This document shows positions 40,368 through 49,244 of a stretch of 64,000 bases of DNA, piece after piece. The notes beneath the pieces are model-generated. The model was given only the letters and a program-made list of their open reading frames with translations, searched no databases and was not told the origin of the DNA. The position numbers and the translations under genes are program-made. The stretch's first letter is position 1. Each line of letters begins with the position of its first letter. The stretch is from Methanosphaera sp. ISO3-F5 (lineage in GTDB: Archaea > Methanobacteriota > Methanobacteria > Methanobacteriales > Methanobacteriaceae): assembly GCF_034480035.2 (NCBI RefSeq), contig NZ_CP118753.2:2275486-2339485 (forward strand). The letters run 5' to 3'.

Positions 40368-41033
40368 ATGCAGGTAATTGAGATTGGTGAAAATGTTTAT
40401 CAGATTGATAACAGTATTGCTACTGTTAATTTGACTCCTGGGATTCAGGTGTATCAGGAAAAATTGATTGAATATGAGGGTAAGGAGTTACGTATCTGGA
40501 ATCCTAGGCGTTCTAAGTTAGCTGCTGCTATTGTTAAGGGTTTGCATACTTTTCCGTTTAAGCATGATTCTAAGGTGTTGTATCTTGGTGCTTCTGCGGG
40601 TACTACTCCTTCGCATATTTCTGATATTTGTGTTGATGGTCGTGTGTATTCTGTTGAGTTTAGTCCTACTATGATGAGGGATTTTCTGGACGTGTCAGGT
40701 AATCGTGAGAATTTGTTTGCTATTCTTAATGATGCTACTCGTCCTCATAATTATCAGCACCTTGTTGAGAAGGTTGATGTTGTTTATAGTGATGTTGCTC
40801 AGGCTACTCAGACACAGTTGTTCCTGGATAATTTCAGACTATTTGGAAAAGATGATTGTGTTGGAATATTAATGATTAAAGCTAGAAGTATTGATGTTAC
40901 CCGTAAACCAAATGATATTTTTAAAGAAGAAAAGAAACGTTTAAAAGAAGGTGGCCTGAAAGTTATTGAAGAAATAAAACTAGACCCATATGAGAAGGAT
41001 CATATAGCATTTATTTGTGAAAAAAATTTCTAA
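40368..41033 (+). CDS. flpA: Fibrillarin-like rRNA/tRNA 2'-O-methyltransferase
   Basis: 221 residues from the ATG at 40368, 9 nt after GAGGAG; a TTG at 40359 would abut the ribosome binding site. The SAM-binding motif VLYLGASAGTTPSHISDI and VYSVEFSP, then the catalytic Asp-Lys region VDVVYSDVAQATQTQ and LMIKARSIDVT, are as in archaeal fibrillarin. Methylates RNA in complex with Nop5 and L7Ae. Convergent with coaBC. Confidence 0.95.
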   Translation: MQVIEIGENVYQIDNSIATVNLTPGIQVYQEKLIEYEGKELRIWNPRRSKLAAAIVKGLHTFPFKHDSKVLYLGASAGTTPSHISDICVDGRVYSVEFSPTMMRDFLDVSGNRENLFAILNDATRPHNYQHLVEKVDVVYSDVAQATQTQLFLDNFRLFGKDDCVGILMIKARSIDVTRKPNDIFKEEKKRLKEGGLKVIEEIKLDPYEKDHIAFICEKNF

Positions 41034-41061
41034 AAAAAAGTATGAAAAAATTAGAAAAGGA

Positions 41062-42216
41062 TTATAACATAGAACATACCTTCTCAACAATCCTTTTAGA
41101 TATGTTCTCCTTAGTATCAAGACAATACTTCTCATAACCATCACGATCAACCAGGTAAACCTCATTATTATCAGAACCAGGCCCACCATCCTCAACCAAT
41201 ATATCATTAGCAACAATAATATCAGTACCATAATTATTCATACGATTAACCGCCTTTTCTATGAGAAACTCCTCACTAACACCAGCCTCGGCCTTAAAGC
41301 CAACCACAAAAGTGTCAGGATTCAAAACTTTAATCTGTTTTAAAAGCTTAGGCAACCTAGTAAAATGCACAGTAACATCATCATCCGATGAAATCTTATT
41401 TTCACAAACATCACCCACCGAAAAATCAGATATAGCAGCTGCCGAAACATAAACATCAGAACAGACAACTTTTTCTTTTAAAACATCCATCATTTCACGA
41501 GTAGACTCAACATCAATCCGGTGAAAAAGCTTAGGAACATGAGTTCTTATAAGACCACAGATAAGTGTGACATTTGCTCCCTGCCGGTAGGCTTCCTTAG
41601 CAATTTCAACACCCATCTTACCAGAACTTCTATTGGTTATACCCCTCATAGCATCCATAGCTTCAAAGGTAGCACCAGTAGATACTAAAACATTCTTACC
41701 AGCAAGCTTCTGATTACCAGTTAATCTTTCAACTTCCAGGACAATATCATGCCTTGATGGAAACTTAGCCTTACGTTCAGATTCATTAGGCTCCATAAAA
41801 TAGACATGCTCATTATCTTCCTTAATCTTCTCAACATTATCACTGATTGCTTCATACATTGATATGTGCATTGAAGGAACAAATAAGATGGGAGTATCAT
41901 AACCACTAGCAGTTAAGAGCAATGTTGTGACTGTTGTATCTGCAATTTTATGTGCAAACTTGCTGATAGTGTTTGCAGTTGCTGGAGCTACTAGTATCAA
42001 GTCTGCCTGTGCTCTTGTTACATGTTCCACATAACCAGTAATCTTGGTTATTACAGGATTTTTTGTGGCAAACTCCATGGAGAGTGGAGTTATGATCTCT
42101 GTGGCGGCTTCTGTCATGAAGCATTCCACTTCATATCCATGTCTTTTTAATTCATGAACTAATTTTAAATCTTCTGTAGCGGCTATGCTGCCTGTTATAC
42201 ATAATATTATCTTCAT
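41062..42216 (-). CDS. coaBC: Bifunctional phosphopantothenoylcysteine decarboxylase / phosphopantothenate-cysteine ligase
   Basis: 384 residues. The CoaC half (1-175) shows ILCITGSIAATEDLKLVHELKRHG, the PATANTISKFAHKIADT active-site segment and an FMN-binding HIS-M pattern; the CoaB half follows with KNVLVSTGATFEAMDAMRGITNRSSGKMGVEIAKEA and the DMIVANDI-like TDIIVAND motif. It makes 4'-phosphopantetheine for coenzyme A. Last gene of a minus-strand run starting at pheA, 12 bp after the lipoprotein gene. Confidence 0.95.
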   Translation of the reverse strand: MKIILCITGSIAATEDLKLVHELKRHGYEVECFMTEAATEIITPLSMEFATKNPVITKITGYVEHVTRAQADLILVAPATANTISKFAHKIADTTVTTLLLTASGYDTPILFVPSMHISMYEAISDNVEKIKEDNEHVYFMEPNESERKAKFPSRHDIVLEVERLTGNQKLAGKNVLVSTGATFEAMDAMRGITNRSSGKMGVEIAKEAYRQGANVTLICGLIRTHVPKLFHRIDVESTREMMDVLKEKVVCSDVYVSAAAISDFSVGDVCENKISSDDDVTVHFTRLPKLLKQIKVLNPDTFVVGFKAEAGVSEEFLIEKAVNRMNNYGTDIIVANDILVEDGGPGSDNNEVYLVDRDGYEKYCLDTKENISKRIVEKVCSML

Positions 42217-42228
42217 CTTATCGCCTTA

Positions 42229-42822
42229 TTATGAAAAGAACCTGTTTACTTGTTCCATGAATGTTGATGCTAATGAACCATCATATGTTGGGTCGTTTTT
42301 TAGTTTGAATGTTCCCATTATTAAGTCATAACTGGACCTTTGTGATTCGTATGATTCCAGTGGTGCTGAGAAGAGTACTACATACATTTTTCCGTTGCTC
42401 ATTTTTATCCATGTTGCAACATGTTCTTTTTGTGTTCCATCTGCCTCGTTTACAAGGTATCTGTGTACTATTACTGACTGGTTGTTTATTGTGGTTTTTA
42501 CTTCCTGGATATTCACATAGTTCGGTGATTTAACCAGATTTTTATTATTGTTACTGCATGCTTCCTGTATGTCTGCTCCAAGTTCTAATGGTACTTGCTG
42601 TACTACTGCTGATATTTTAGGATTTTGTTTATCTGCTACTGCTCCTATTGATCCTTCTGCTACGCTGTTTACTACTTGCCAGCTTTCAGGGTATTGGAAT
42701 GTAATACCGTTTGATTCGAATGTTTCTCCGGATTTGAACAGGTCGTCTGTTATGCATCCAGATAATGAAACTACTATTACTATCAGTATTGGTATTAGTA
42801 TTATTGTTTTGTTTATTTTCAT
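42229..42822 (-). CDS. PsbP-like lipoprotein
   Basis: 197 residues. Lipobox LSGC after a hydrophobic signal (residues 1-22), so probably a membrane-tethered extracellular protein. The rest matches the PsbP-related fold of methanogen lipoproteins (GITFQYPESWQVV; a central SVIVHRY strand; YDLIMGTFKL). No catalytic motif. GGGGTGT precedes the ATG. It lies between a Ser-rich membrane protein (13 bp) and coaBC (12 bp) in one unit. Function unknown. Confidence 0.75.
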   Translation of the reverse strand: MKINKTIILIPILIVIVVSLSGCITDDLFKSGETFESNGITFQYPESWQVVNSVAEGSIGAVADKQNPKISAVVQQVPLELGADIQEACSNNNKNLVKSPNYVNIQEVKTTINNQSVIVHRYLVNEADGTQKEHVATWIKMSNGKMYVVLFSAPLESYESQRSSYDLIMGTFKLKNDPTYDGSLASTFMEQVNRFFS

Positions 42823-42835
42823 GTATTACACCCCC

Positions 42836-43531
42836 CTAATTACCGGAACTTGAACTTGAACCTGAACCTGAGCTACTCGAACTTGATCTTGAACTAGAAC
42901 CTGAGCTGCCCGAACTTGATCTACCACTACTTCCATAGCTACTGCTGCTTGATGAACTAGAACTACTTGAAGATGACTTCTTATAGTTAGAATATGATTT
43001 CTTAGAATATGTCTTAGTCTTATTATAAGTTATATTTGCAGTATTATTAGTCATATTTGAAGCATTTAATGTTGTTGAATCTGCTGAAAAAGCAGTGTCT
43101 GATACTGTTACATTAGGTGAAGTGTTTGCTTGAGAATTATTTATAGCAGTAATTCCCGCAATTATTCCAATACCAAATGCCAACAATAAGAACAGTATGA
43201 TAAATGCCCTCTTGGTTGTGCTACTGAACATGTTAGCACGCTGTATCTGTCCATAATCTTTTCCTTCACTTTTAGAGTACTGGTCTACAAATTCATCATA
43301 TAACTCTTCTTTTTTAGCCTTTTTTTCTTTTATGAGTGAAGGTTTGAATCCTTTAGATTCCTGAAGTTTCGATACTGTTTCCTTGTTACCTAATTTTCTT
43401 TCATAACGTATACGTAGTGTATCATATTCATCTAATGTTATGTTTCCTTTATTTTTTTCTTCTTCCAATTCTTTTAATTTTCTTTCTATATTATGTCGAG
43501 AGCTTCCTCTTGCTATGCTAATTCCCCCCAA
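42836..43531 (-). CDS. Membrane protein with coiled-coil N-domain and Ser-rich tail
   Basis: 231 residues. Residues 1-60 are charged and helical (KLKELEEEKNKGNITLDEYDTLRIRYERKL, a SHOCT-like pattern), a single membrane segment lies at about 108-130, and the outer part is Asn/Thr-rich and then almost pure Ser/Gly for the last 60 residues, a likely extracellular low-complexity stalk. The only start is TTG at 43531, overlapping the end of pheA by 14 bp in another frame, with no clear ribosome binding site, so it may depend on translational coupling. Function unknown. Confidence 0.65.
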   Translation of the reverse strand: MGGISIARGSSRHNIERKLKELEEEKNKGNITLDEYDTLRIRYERKLGNKETVSKLQESKGFKPSLIKEKKAKKEELYDEFVDQYSKSEGKDYGQIQRANMFSSTTKRAFIILFLLLAFGIGIIAGITAINNSQANTSPNVTVSDTAFSADSTTLNASNMTNNTANITYNKTKTYSKKSYSNYKKSSSSSSSSSSSSSYGSSGRSSSGSSGSSSRSSSSSSGSGSSSSSGN

Positions 43532-44354
43532 CAGTTATAGTTGAATAAGAACCTAGTACCTTAAGGATACTGACTTCTTCTTCAATTGCAGATAATGTTC
43601 TGTTTATATGAGGCTCATTTATATGTCCCTGCATATCAATAAAAAACAAGTATTTGCCCATGCCCTTTTTTGAAGGTCTGGATTCAATTCGAGTAAGGTT
43701 TATGTTTTCCTGAGCAAAAAGTCGTAACACTTCATAAAGTCCTCCGGGCTTATCTCCTTTTAATAAGATAATTATTGATGTTTTATCATGTCCTGTGACT
43801 TCTTCTTGAGATTTTTTTGAAATTATTACGAAACGTGTAATGTTATTATCATAATCCTGAATGTTTTTATCTATTATTTCTAGATTATATTTCTCTGATA
43901 ATATTTCATTACCTATTACTGCGGCGGTGGATAATTCTGTTACATAACGAGCAGCATTTGCCGTGCTTGACATTGCATGAACTTGTTTGTTTATGTTGTT
44001 TATATAATGTCTGCATTGAGCTAGTGCTTGTTGATGAGAACAGATTACGAATATGTCATCCAAGGTTTTTCCTTTCTGTGCTAAAAGATTCTGTTTTATT
44101 GGTAATTCTAATTCTTTGTATATCTTCAGATTATATTGTGTTAAAGCATCTAGTGTTACGAGTACTGATCCTTCTGTTGAATTTTCAATTGGCACTACTG
44201 CTTCGTCTATTTCATCATTTTCTAATGATTCGAAGATATGAATTATATTATCATAGGGCACTATTTCAGTATCCTTATCTATAACTTTTAGTACGGCTTC
44301 ATGGGAAAATGTGCCTTCTGGTCCCAGGTATCCTACTTGTTTATTTTTTTTCAT
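43518..44354 (-). CDS. pheA: Prephenate dehydratase
   Basis: 278 residues. GYLGPEGTFSHEAV at the N-terminus, the ENSTEGSV motif, and DNNITRFVIIS with the catalytic Thr-Arg-Phe, followed by a C-terminal ACT domain (KPGGLYEVLRLFAQENINLTRIESRPSKK) that senses phenylalanine. Converts prephenate to phenylpyruvate. First gene of the run to coaBC. The ATG has no ribosome binding site and a TATA element 15-23 bp upstream, consistent with a leaderless transcript. Confidence 0.95.
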   Translation of the reverse strand: MKKNKQVGYLGPEGTFSHEAVLKVIDKDTEIVPYDNIIHIFESLENDEIDEAVVPIENSTEGSVLVTLDALTQYNLKIYKELELPIKQNLLAQKGKTLDDIFVICSHQQALAQCRHYINNINKQVHAMSSTANAARYVTELSTAAVIGNEILSEKYNLEIIDKNIQDYDNNITRFVIISKKSQEEVTGHDKTSIIILLKGDKPGGLYEVLRLFAQENINLTRIESRPSKKGMGKYLFFIDMQGHINEPHINRTLSAIEEEVSILKVLGSYSTITVGGN

Positions 44355-44368
44355 TATTATATAATATG

Positions 44369-44377
44369 TTTAAATAT
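44369..44377 (-). promoter_or_regulatory. Candidate TATA box of the pheA operon
   Basis: TTTAAATAT (plus-strand reading) lies about 15-23 bp upstream of the pheA ATG on the minus strand, close enough for a leaderless start. Confidence 0.4.
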
Positions 44378-44477
44378 CTTGTTAATGTTTGTGAAAAAAT
44401 AGGGTGTACATTTTTTTTGCTTGGAGGTTAATGCTAATGAAAATATAAAAATATTAAAAGAGGAAATAAAACTATTT

Positions 44478-45302
44478 TTAGTAGTTTCCTCTTTTTCTGT
44501 TGTAGTCATAGATGTATTTGAGTATGTCTGTTTTTGAAACAATACCCTGTACCTTGTTTTTGTCATCAGATACTGGCATTCCACTGAATTCTTTTTCAAT
44601 CATTATTTTTGCAACTTCTGCTATTGAAGCATCTTTTGTGGTTGTTTCAATTGTCTGTGACATTACTTCCTGTATGAAGAGGTTTCTTATCTGTGAGTGC
44701 TGATATTTTTCAGGTACTCGTTTTTTGAAGTCTATGATTGTTTTTGCCATGTCTTTTGCTGTGAATATGCCTATGATGATTCCATTGTTTACTACAACTA
44801 GTCTTGCAATGTCGTTATCTATCATTAATCTTCTTGCATGTACTAATCTTTCATCTGGATTAATGGTTATTACACGTTTTGTCATTACGTCTTTGATTGG
44901 TGTTTCTGAGTATGCGTCGGTGTTTGCTTCTTTGAGGAAGTCTGTTTTTGTCACCATACCTACTATTTTGTCACCATCAGTTATTGGTATTCCACCTATA
45001 TGGTTTTCCACCATCTTTTTAAGAACTTGTACTTTTGATTCTTCAACATTTGCTGTTATTACTTCATCGGTCATGATTGTTGAAATTCTCATGTGTGAAA
45101 GTGGAACTTCTTCGTATTTTGCTGAAGCAATTTTTGTTGCCATGTCTTTTTCTGTTATGATTCCTACAAGTTCGTCTGTTTTTGGAGAAATGACTGGTAA
45201 TCTTGAAATTTTATGTTTACTCATCAGTTTTAAAGCATCATTTATTGTTTGATCTTTACGTACTGTGATAATATCTTTAGCCATTACTTTATCTATTGTC
45301 AT
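44478..45302 (-). CDS. CBS domain protein (four CBS motifs)
   Basis: 274 residues made of four CBS motifs, i.e. two Bateman modules, each beginning MAKDIITV/IMTDEVITA/VMTKRVITI/VMSQTIETT and ending in a GIITEKD-type strand. Such proteins bind adenine nucleotides or SAM and report energy state; no effector domain is fused. GGAGTTGAT lies before the ATG. First of three neighbouring CBS genes on the strand. Confidence 0.9.
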   Translation of the reverse strand: MTIDKVMAKDIITVRKDQTINDALKLMSKHKISRLPVISPKTDELVGIITEKDMATKIASAKYEEVPLSHMRISTIMTDEVITANVEESKVQVLKKMVENHIGGIPITDGDKIVGMVTKTDFLKEANTDAYSETPIKDVMTKRVITINPDERLVHARRLMIDNDIARLVVVNNGIIIGIFTAKDMAKTIIDFKKRVPEKYQHSQIRNLFIQEVMSQTIETTTKDASIAEVAKIMIEKEFSGMPVSDDKNKVQGIVSKTDILKYIYDYNRKRGNY

Positions 45303-45410
45303 TTAAATCAACTCCATTTATTTTTTAAACAATATAATTAATTCTATGGTTTTCTAGATATAAATAAATATTTCTTAGTTTTGAATATTTTTGTAGAAAA
45401 TCTTTATTTA

Positions 45411-46346
45411 TTATTGGATTACTGATTTTAGTAAGTCTCTTATTGTTATTATTCCGACCAGTTTTCCTGTTTCATCGTCTGTTACTGTTAAACCTCTGAT
45501 ATTGTCTTTGAACATTTTATCTGCTACTTGGTCTAGTTTATCATATTTGGATACGCTTATAACATCTTTAACCATTAATTCTTCGATGGATACGTTTACC
45601 ACATCATCTCCTTCATTTGAGAATAGTTTTGCGAATAGTTTGTGTTCTCCGATGTATTTAAGAATGTCTGATGCTGTTACAAATCCTAGTAATTTTTCTT
45701 CTTTACTGGCTGATTTTACATCTTCCCCTACTATTGGTATTCTTCTTATGGAGTTTCTTACCATTATTTTTGTTATTGCTTCTATTTTTGTTCCTGGAGT
45801 TGTTGTTATTAGGTTGGTTGCCATTACATCCTGTACTTCAACTGAGGATATTAGTGTTTGTAATTTTTTTACTACATCTCCTTCTGTTACCATTCCAACT
45901 ATTTCTTCTTCACTGTTTATTATTGGGAATCCGCCTATGTCTTCTTCTAACATTAGTGTTGCTGCATCTATTATTGTGTCCTTGTTTGTCATGGTTTTTA
46001 CGCCGGTTGTCATGATTTCTTTTATTGGTGCGTTGATTGCTGATAGGAAGTTTCCTTTATGTTTTTCTGTTATTAGATTGTATTTTTTTCCTCCTCCAAA
46101 GAAATCTAGTATATCCATTGTGGTTACGATTCCTAAGAGTTTTCCTGTTCCTGGATCAGTTATAGGTACTCTTCTTATATCTTTTTGACTCATAAGGTTT
46201 GCTATTTCAATTATTGTTGAGCTTTGTGAAGCAGTTACAACGTCCTTATATGCTATTTTCATGATGTCGCCGTCATTTTCTGCTTTTTTAGTTTGTAAGT
46301 CTAGGTTATCGTATGTTTTTAATTTTTTGATTAATTTATTTTTCAT
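45411..46346 (-). CDS. CBS domain protein (four CBS motifs)
   Basis: 311 residues with a 28-residue charged N-terminal extension and four CBS motifs (AYKDVVTASQ; IKEIMTTGVKTM; VQDVMATNLITT; VEELMVKDVISV-like). AAGGAGAG precedes the ATG. A paralogue of the adjacent CBS gene 108 bp downstream; ligand and partner unknown. Confidence 0.9.
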   Translation of the reverse strand: MKNKLIKKLKTYDNLDLQTKKAENDGDIMKIAYKDVVTASQSSTIIEIANLMSQKDIRRVPITDPGTGKLLGIVTTMDILDFFGGGKKYNLITEKHKGNFLSAINAPIKEIMTTGVKTMTNKDTIIDAATLMLEEDIGGFPIINSEEEIVGMVTEGDVVKKLQTLISSVEVQDVMATNLITTTPGTKIEAITKIMVRNSIRRIPIVGEDVKSASKEEKLLGFVTASDILKYIGEHKLFAKLFSNEGDDVVNVSIEELMVKDVISVSKYDKLDQVADKMFKDNIRGLTVTDDETGKLVGIITIRDLLKSVIQ

Positions 46347-46421
46347 TGTTTTGTCTCTCCTTGTGTTTTGGTTTAATTTTTATAATATAATTGAAATTTG
46401 TTTTATACTAATATTTTTTTT

Positions 46422-46997
46422 TTAATCATCTGAGTCATCTATACAATCAGAGCAGATGTATTTTCCGTCAATTTCTTCTAGTTGACCGTATACACCACAG
46501 TTTTCACATACTCCTTCGTCGAGGTTTTCATCGTAATCTATTGAATAACTTGCACCGTCTTGGTAATTCTTATCATCTATACTTTTTTGTTCTATGAATA
46601 TTTCGATAAGTTCTGGTGATACTCGGACTATGTCTGTGAGTGTTATTATTCCTTTGAATTCTTCTTTGTCAAAGACTAATAATACTTTGCGATTGTTTTT
46701 AATCATTAATGAAGAAGCTTCATATAATGTTGAGTCTATGTCTGTTTCCACATATTTGTCCATTACCATTCCCGCAGTTATGTCCTGTGGTGAAATATTT
46801 TTTGATACAACCTTTGAAATAATACTGTTGGTTGTTACTATTCCCTCTACTTTGTCATCTTCTATAACCACGGAACTAATATCGTTTTTAGTCATTATGT
46901 CTGCAATATCGGATATTGCTGTGTCACTTGTTGCTGTTATTACATCGTATGTTACAGCATCTTTAATACTAAAATTGTTATCCATTTCTAATTCCAT
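46422..46997 (-). CDS. CBS domain pair fused to a C-terminal zinc ribbon
   Basis: 191 residues from the ATG at 46997; a GTG at 47006 only 3 nt after GGAG is the alternative. Two CBS motifs (DAVTYDVITATSDTAISDI; VEGIVTTNSII; TAGMVMDKYVETDID) precede a rubredoxin-like CENCGVYG...YICSDCIDD zinc ribbon at the C-terminus. The ribbon suggests contact with RNA, DNA or protein controlled by nucleotide binding; the target is unknown. Third of the CBS trio. Confidence 0.88.
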   Translation of the reverse strand: MELEMDNNFSIKDAVTYDVITATSDTAISDIADIMTKNDISSVVIEDDKVEGIVTTNSIISKVVSKNISPQDITAGMVMDKYVETDIDSTLYEASSLMIKNNRKVLLVFDKEEFKGIITLTDIVRVSPELIEIFIEQKSIDDKNYQDGASYSIDYDENLDEGVCENCGVYGQLEEIDGKYICSDCIDDSDD

Positions 46998-47006
46998 GTT
47001 TATCAC

Positions 47007-47407
47007 TACTCCGAGTTAAAAATTTTTTAGTAACATAATTATTATTATGTTGTTTATAATATACTTATTCTTTTATTATGTGGAGTGTTTTTAGTGTATT
47101 ATTTAATTTTTTTGTGTGCGAACTATTTTTTCTGGTTTTATGTTTGGTTTAGGTGTGTACTGTTTATTTTTGTATAATCTGCTTGTTTTTTATGTTAAAT
47201 GATTAATTAAGGGTTTTGATTAAGGGAAATTTTTTAGAGTGGTGAGAAAATTTTAAATAGTATAAAAACCTAATAGTATGAAGTTTGAATTTAGTTGTAT
47301 TGGAAATTATCGGCTTATCTTATTTGTTAGTGTGTTATTGTGAGTAACTGGTGTTGAGGGTTGTGTGTTCTGGGAAAAAAATAGTTAATATATGGTGGGT
47401 GGTTATG
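47007..47407. other. 401-bp intergenic space, G/T-rich on the plus strand
   Basis: No gene supported. A promoter-like TTTTAAATAGTATAAAA stands near 47252-47268 on the plus strand, followed by only a 22-codon frame. No terminator or stable hairpin was found, so an RNA gene is not claimed. Confidence 0.4.
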
Positions 47408-48103
47408 TTATTCTATTTCCATGTATTTGTGGATTTGGGGGATTATTGCTACTTTGAAATGTTTTCCTATTGTTTCGGATATTTTGAATAGGTTTTCTTT
47501 ATTTTTCCATAGTGACATTGGACTTACTGGTTGCACTATTATCTCCACATTGCTACTTACCCCGGGTATTAAATCCTTCAAAATATCTTCAATAATCTGG
47601 GTGGAAGTTGTTGGAGATACAACTATTTTAATATAATATTGAATATTATTGTCTTCCATTATTTGTATGGATTTTAACTCATTATCATATACATTTAACC
47701 ATTCATCTTCACTGTTAAAATGTTCCGGTAATTTAATATCCATCGAAACAATATCAATGACATCACACAACTTTGCCAAATTATCCGGCAAAGAAGCATT
47801 AGTTTCGAGCATGGCCCTGTAACCATATTCGCTGAGAAAATCATGAATATAATCACAGTGAAGCAAAGGCTCGCCACCAGTAATTTCAAGGGAATCAACA
47901 TCAACAGTCATAAGACTCTGAATTTCTTCATTTAATTCCTCAAAGGAATAATACCTTCCAACATCCACATTTTTACTATCCTGGGTATCACAGTACTTAC
48001 AATCAATATTACATCCGGCAAAACGAATAAATATCTGACGTTTACCAATCAATAAACCTTCACCCTGAATACTGGAAAATATTTCAATTATTTTAGATTT
48101 AAT
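47408..48103 (-). CDS. queE: 7-carboxy-7-deazaguanine synthase-like radical SAM enzyme
   Basis: About 231 residues. It converts carboxytetrahydropterin to 7-carboxy-7-deazaguanine on the way to preQ0 and archaeosine. The radical SAM cluster motif is CNIDCKYCDT (Cx3Cx2C), followed by LEITGGEPLL. The conserved N-terminal IIEIFSSIQGEGLLIGKR is encoded without a break from 48100, but no ATG, GTG or TTG precedes it: an in-frame stop lies at the end of queD and the only later TTG (48052) falls after the QGEG motif. ATT at 48103, 8 nt after GGGG, is the most plausible initiator; this start is uncertain. Downstream of queD. Confidence 0.85.
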   Translation of the reverse strand: MKSKIIEIFSSIQGEGLLIGKRQIFIRFAGCNIDCKYCDTQDSKNVDVGRYYSFEELNEEIQSLMTVDVDSLEITGGEPLLHCDYIHDFLSEYGYRAMLETNASLPDNLAKLCDVIDIVSMDIKLPEHFNSEDEWLNVYDNELKSIQIMEDNNIQYYIKIVVSPTTSTQIIEDILKDLIPGVSSNVEIIVQPVSPMSLWKNKENLFKISETIGKHFKVAIIPQIHKYMEIE

Positions 48104-48117
48104 AAGAATAACCCCAA

Positions 48118-48606
48118 TTATTTGTTAAGAATATGACGATAAGTAGCTCCCTGACCGATACCTTCATTGACGCGTACTTCTATATATTCCAGGGTATCCA
48201 TATCACTAAGTTCTTCAACAATCTTATCAGTAATATAAACAGATAATGATTCTGCAGTAGTAGAAGGTATTGGCAGTAATAGTGCATCCTGTTTTGGAAG
48301 CTTATATTCCAGACAGTCCAGGACTGTGAATTCCACCGATTTATCATTATCAAGGGTAATTTCCAAATCAGGACTATCCACTGGTATCAGTACTCTGTGA
48401 TCTAGTGACTTGCAGATTTTCCTAGCAATACTCTTTAAAATTTTGAAGTCTATTACGAAGCCGAATTTTCCACTTCTTTCTCCGGACACTTCCACATCCA
48501 CTATGTAACTGTGTCCATGTATTTTTCCGCATGATTCGTGTCCTATTACCATGTGTGCTGCTGAAAATCTTAAATTTGCATGAATTCCATCTAAATTTAC
48601 TTTCAT
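48118..48606 (-). CDS. queD: 6-carboxy-5,6,7,8-tetrahydropterin synthase (PTPS family)
   Basis: 162 residues. Zinc-binding His residues are in RFSAAHMVI and GKIHGHSYIVDV, with Cys in GHESCGKIH as the catalytic base; KSLDHRVLIP and a C-terminal Glu (YIEVRVNEG) complete the PTPS fold. It makes carboxytetrahydropterin for QueE. Set between the DUF366-like gene and queE on the minus strand, one archaeosine-precursor cluster. Confidence 0.93.
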   Translation of the reverse strand: MKVNLDGIHANLRFSAAHMVIGHESCGKIHGHSYIVDVEVSGERSGKFGFVIDFKILKSIARKICKSLDHRVLIPVDSPDLEITLDNDKSVEFTVLDCLEYKLPKQDALLLPIPSTTAESLSVYITDKIVEELSDMDTLEYIEVRVNEGIGQGATYRHILNK

Positions 48607-48619
48607 ATCATTTATCCTC

Positions 48620-49198
48620 CTAGAATACTTTTGTTTTTGTAATGTCTTTATCTATTGTTTCTATCATTTCTATATAAGCTTGTGCTATTTCATCCTGTAG
48701 GTTGTGAATGTCGTTATGGCTTAGATTATTATCTTCTAAGGCTGATGTTTGAACATCATCAGGTGTTCCTTTTGTTGTAATGTTTAATGCAAAGTGCATT
48801 TTCATGCTGCTGATTGATGCTGTGGCTATGGATACTGATAGTTTTTTATTGTCTATGAATATGTCATCTCCGTCTTGTGTGGTTTTGATTCCGTAATTTA
48901 GTAGTTTGTCTCTTGTTATCATTACTAGGATTCTTTGTCTGTGGTATGCTAGTTTCAGGTTTCCTGGTTGTTCGTCGAAGTGTTCTACTATGAAGTTTAG
49001 CATGTTGTCTCCTTTAATATCTAGGCCTACATCTTCATAGTCTATTAGGTTATCGCCTAGTATGTTCATTGGTCCTATCCATGATACTATTGTTGAATCT
49101 TTTACTTTAAATTCCTGAAATGCCCATGATGGATTTATTTGACTTCCATCATATTCGTTTCCATCTTCCCATTTTAAGTACTGCATTTTATCACTCAT
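48620..49198 (-). CDS. DUF366-like conserved protein in the 7-deazaguanine cluster
   Basis: 192 residues; a second ATG at 49186 (MQYLKWEDG) is preceded by GAGTGAT and may be the true start. Sequence features: YDGSQINPSWAFQEF near the N-terminus, WIGPMNI, a central RQRILVMITRDKLL strand, and ISSMKMHFALNI. I believe this is the DUF366 family, found in methanogens next to queuosine/archaeosine genes; biochemical role unknown. The left end of an IS4-type element lies only 46 bp upstream of the start. Confidence 0.7.
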   Translation of the reverse strand: MSDKMQYLKWEDGNEYDGSQINPSWAFQEFKVKDSTIVSWIGPMNILGDNLIDYEDVGLDIKGDNMLNFIVEHFDEQPGNLKLAYHRQRILVMITRDKLLNYGIKTTQDGDDIFIDNKKLSVSIATASISSMKMHFALNITTKGTPDDVQTSALEDNNLSHNDIHNLQDEIAQAYIEMIETIDKDITKTKVF

Positions 49199-49235
49199 TA
49201 TTTACTTATATTTTTAGGATGTATTAATTTTAATG

Positions 49236-49244
49236 ATAATTGAT
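49236..49244. repeat. 9-bp target duplication of the outer IS (left copy; right copy 52335-52343)
   Basis: ATAATTGAT directly abuts the left inverted repeat and is repeated exactly next to the right inverted repeat at 52335-52343. Confidence 0.85.

Noticed and set aside
44357-44599. 80-residue minus-strand frame between the CBS gene and pheA
   Set aside because: Mostly overlaps the 3' end of the first CBS gene in another frame and has no ribosome binding site.
47270-47340. 22-codon plus-strand frame after a promoter-like sequence
   Set aside because: Too short, with no ribosome binding site and no sign of conservation that can be judged here.
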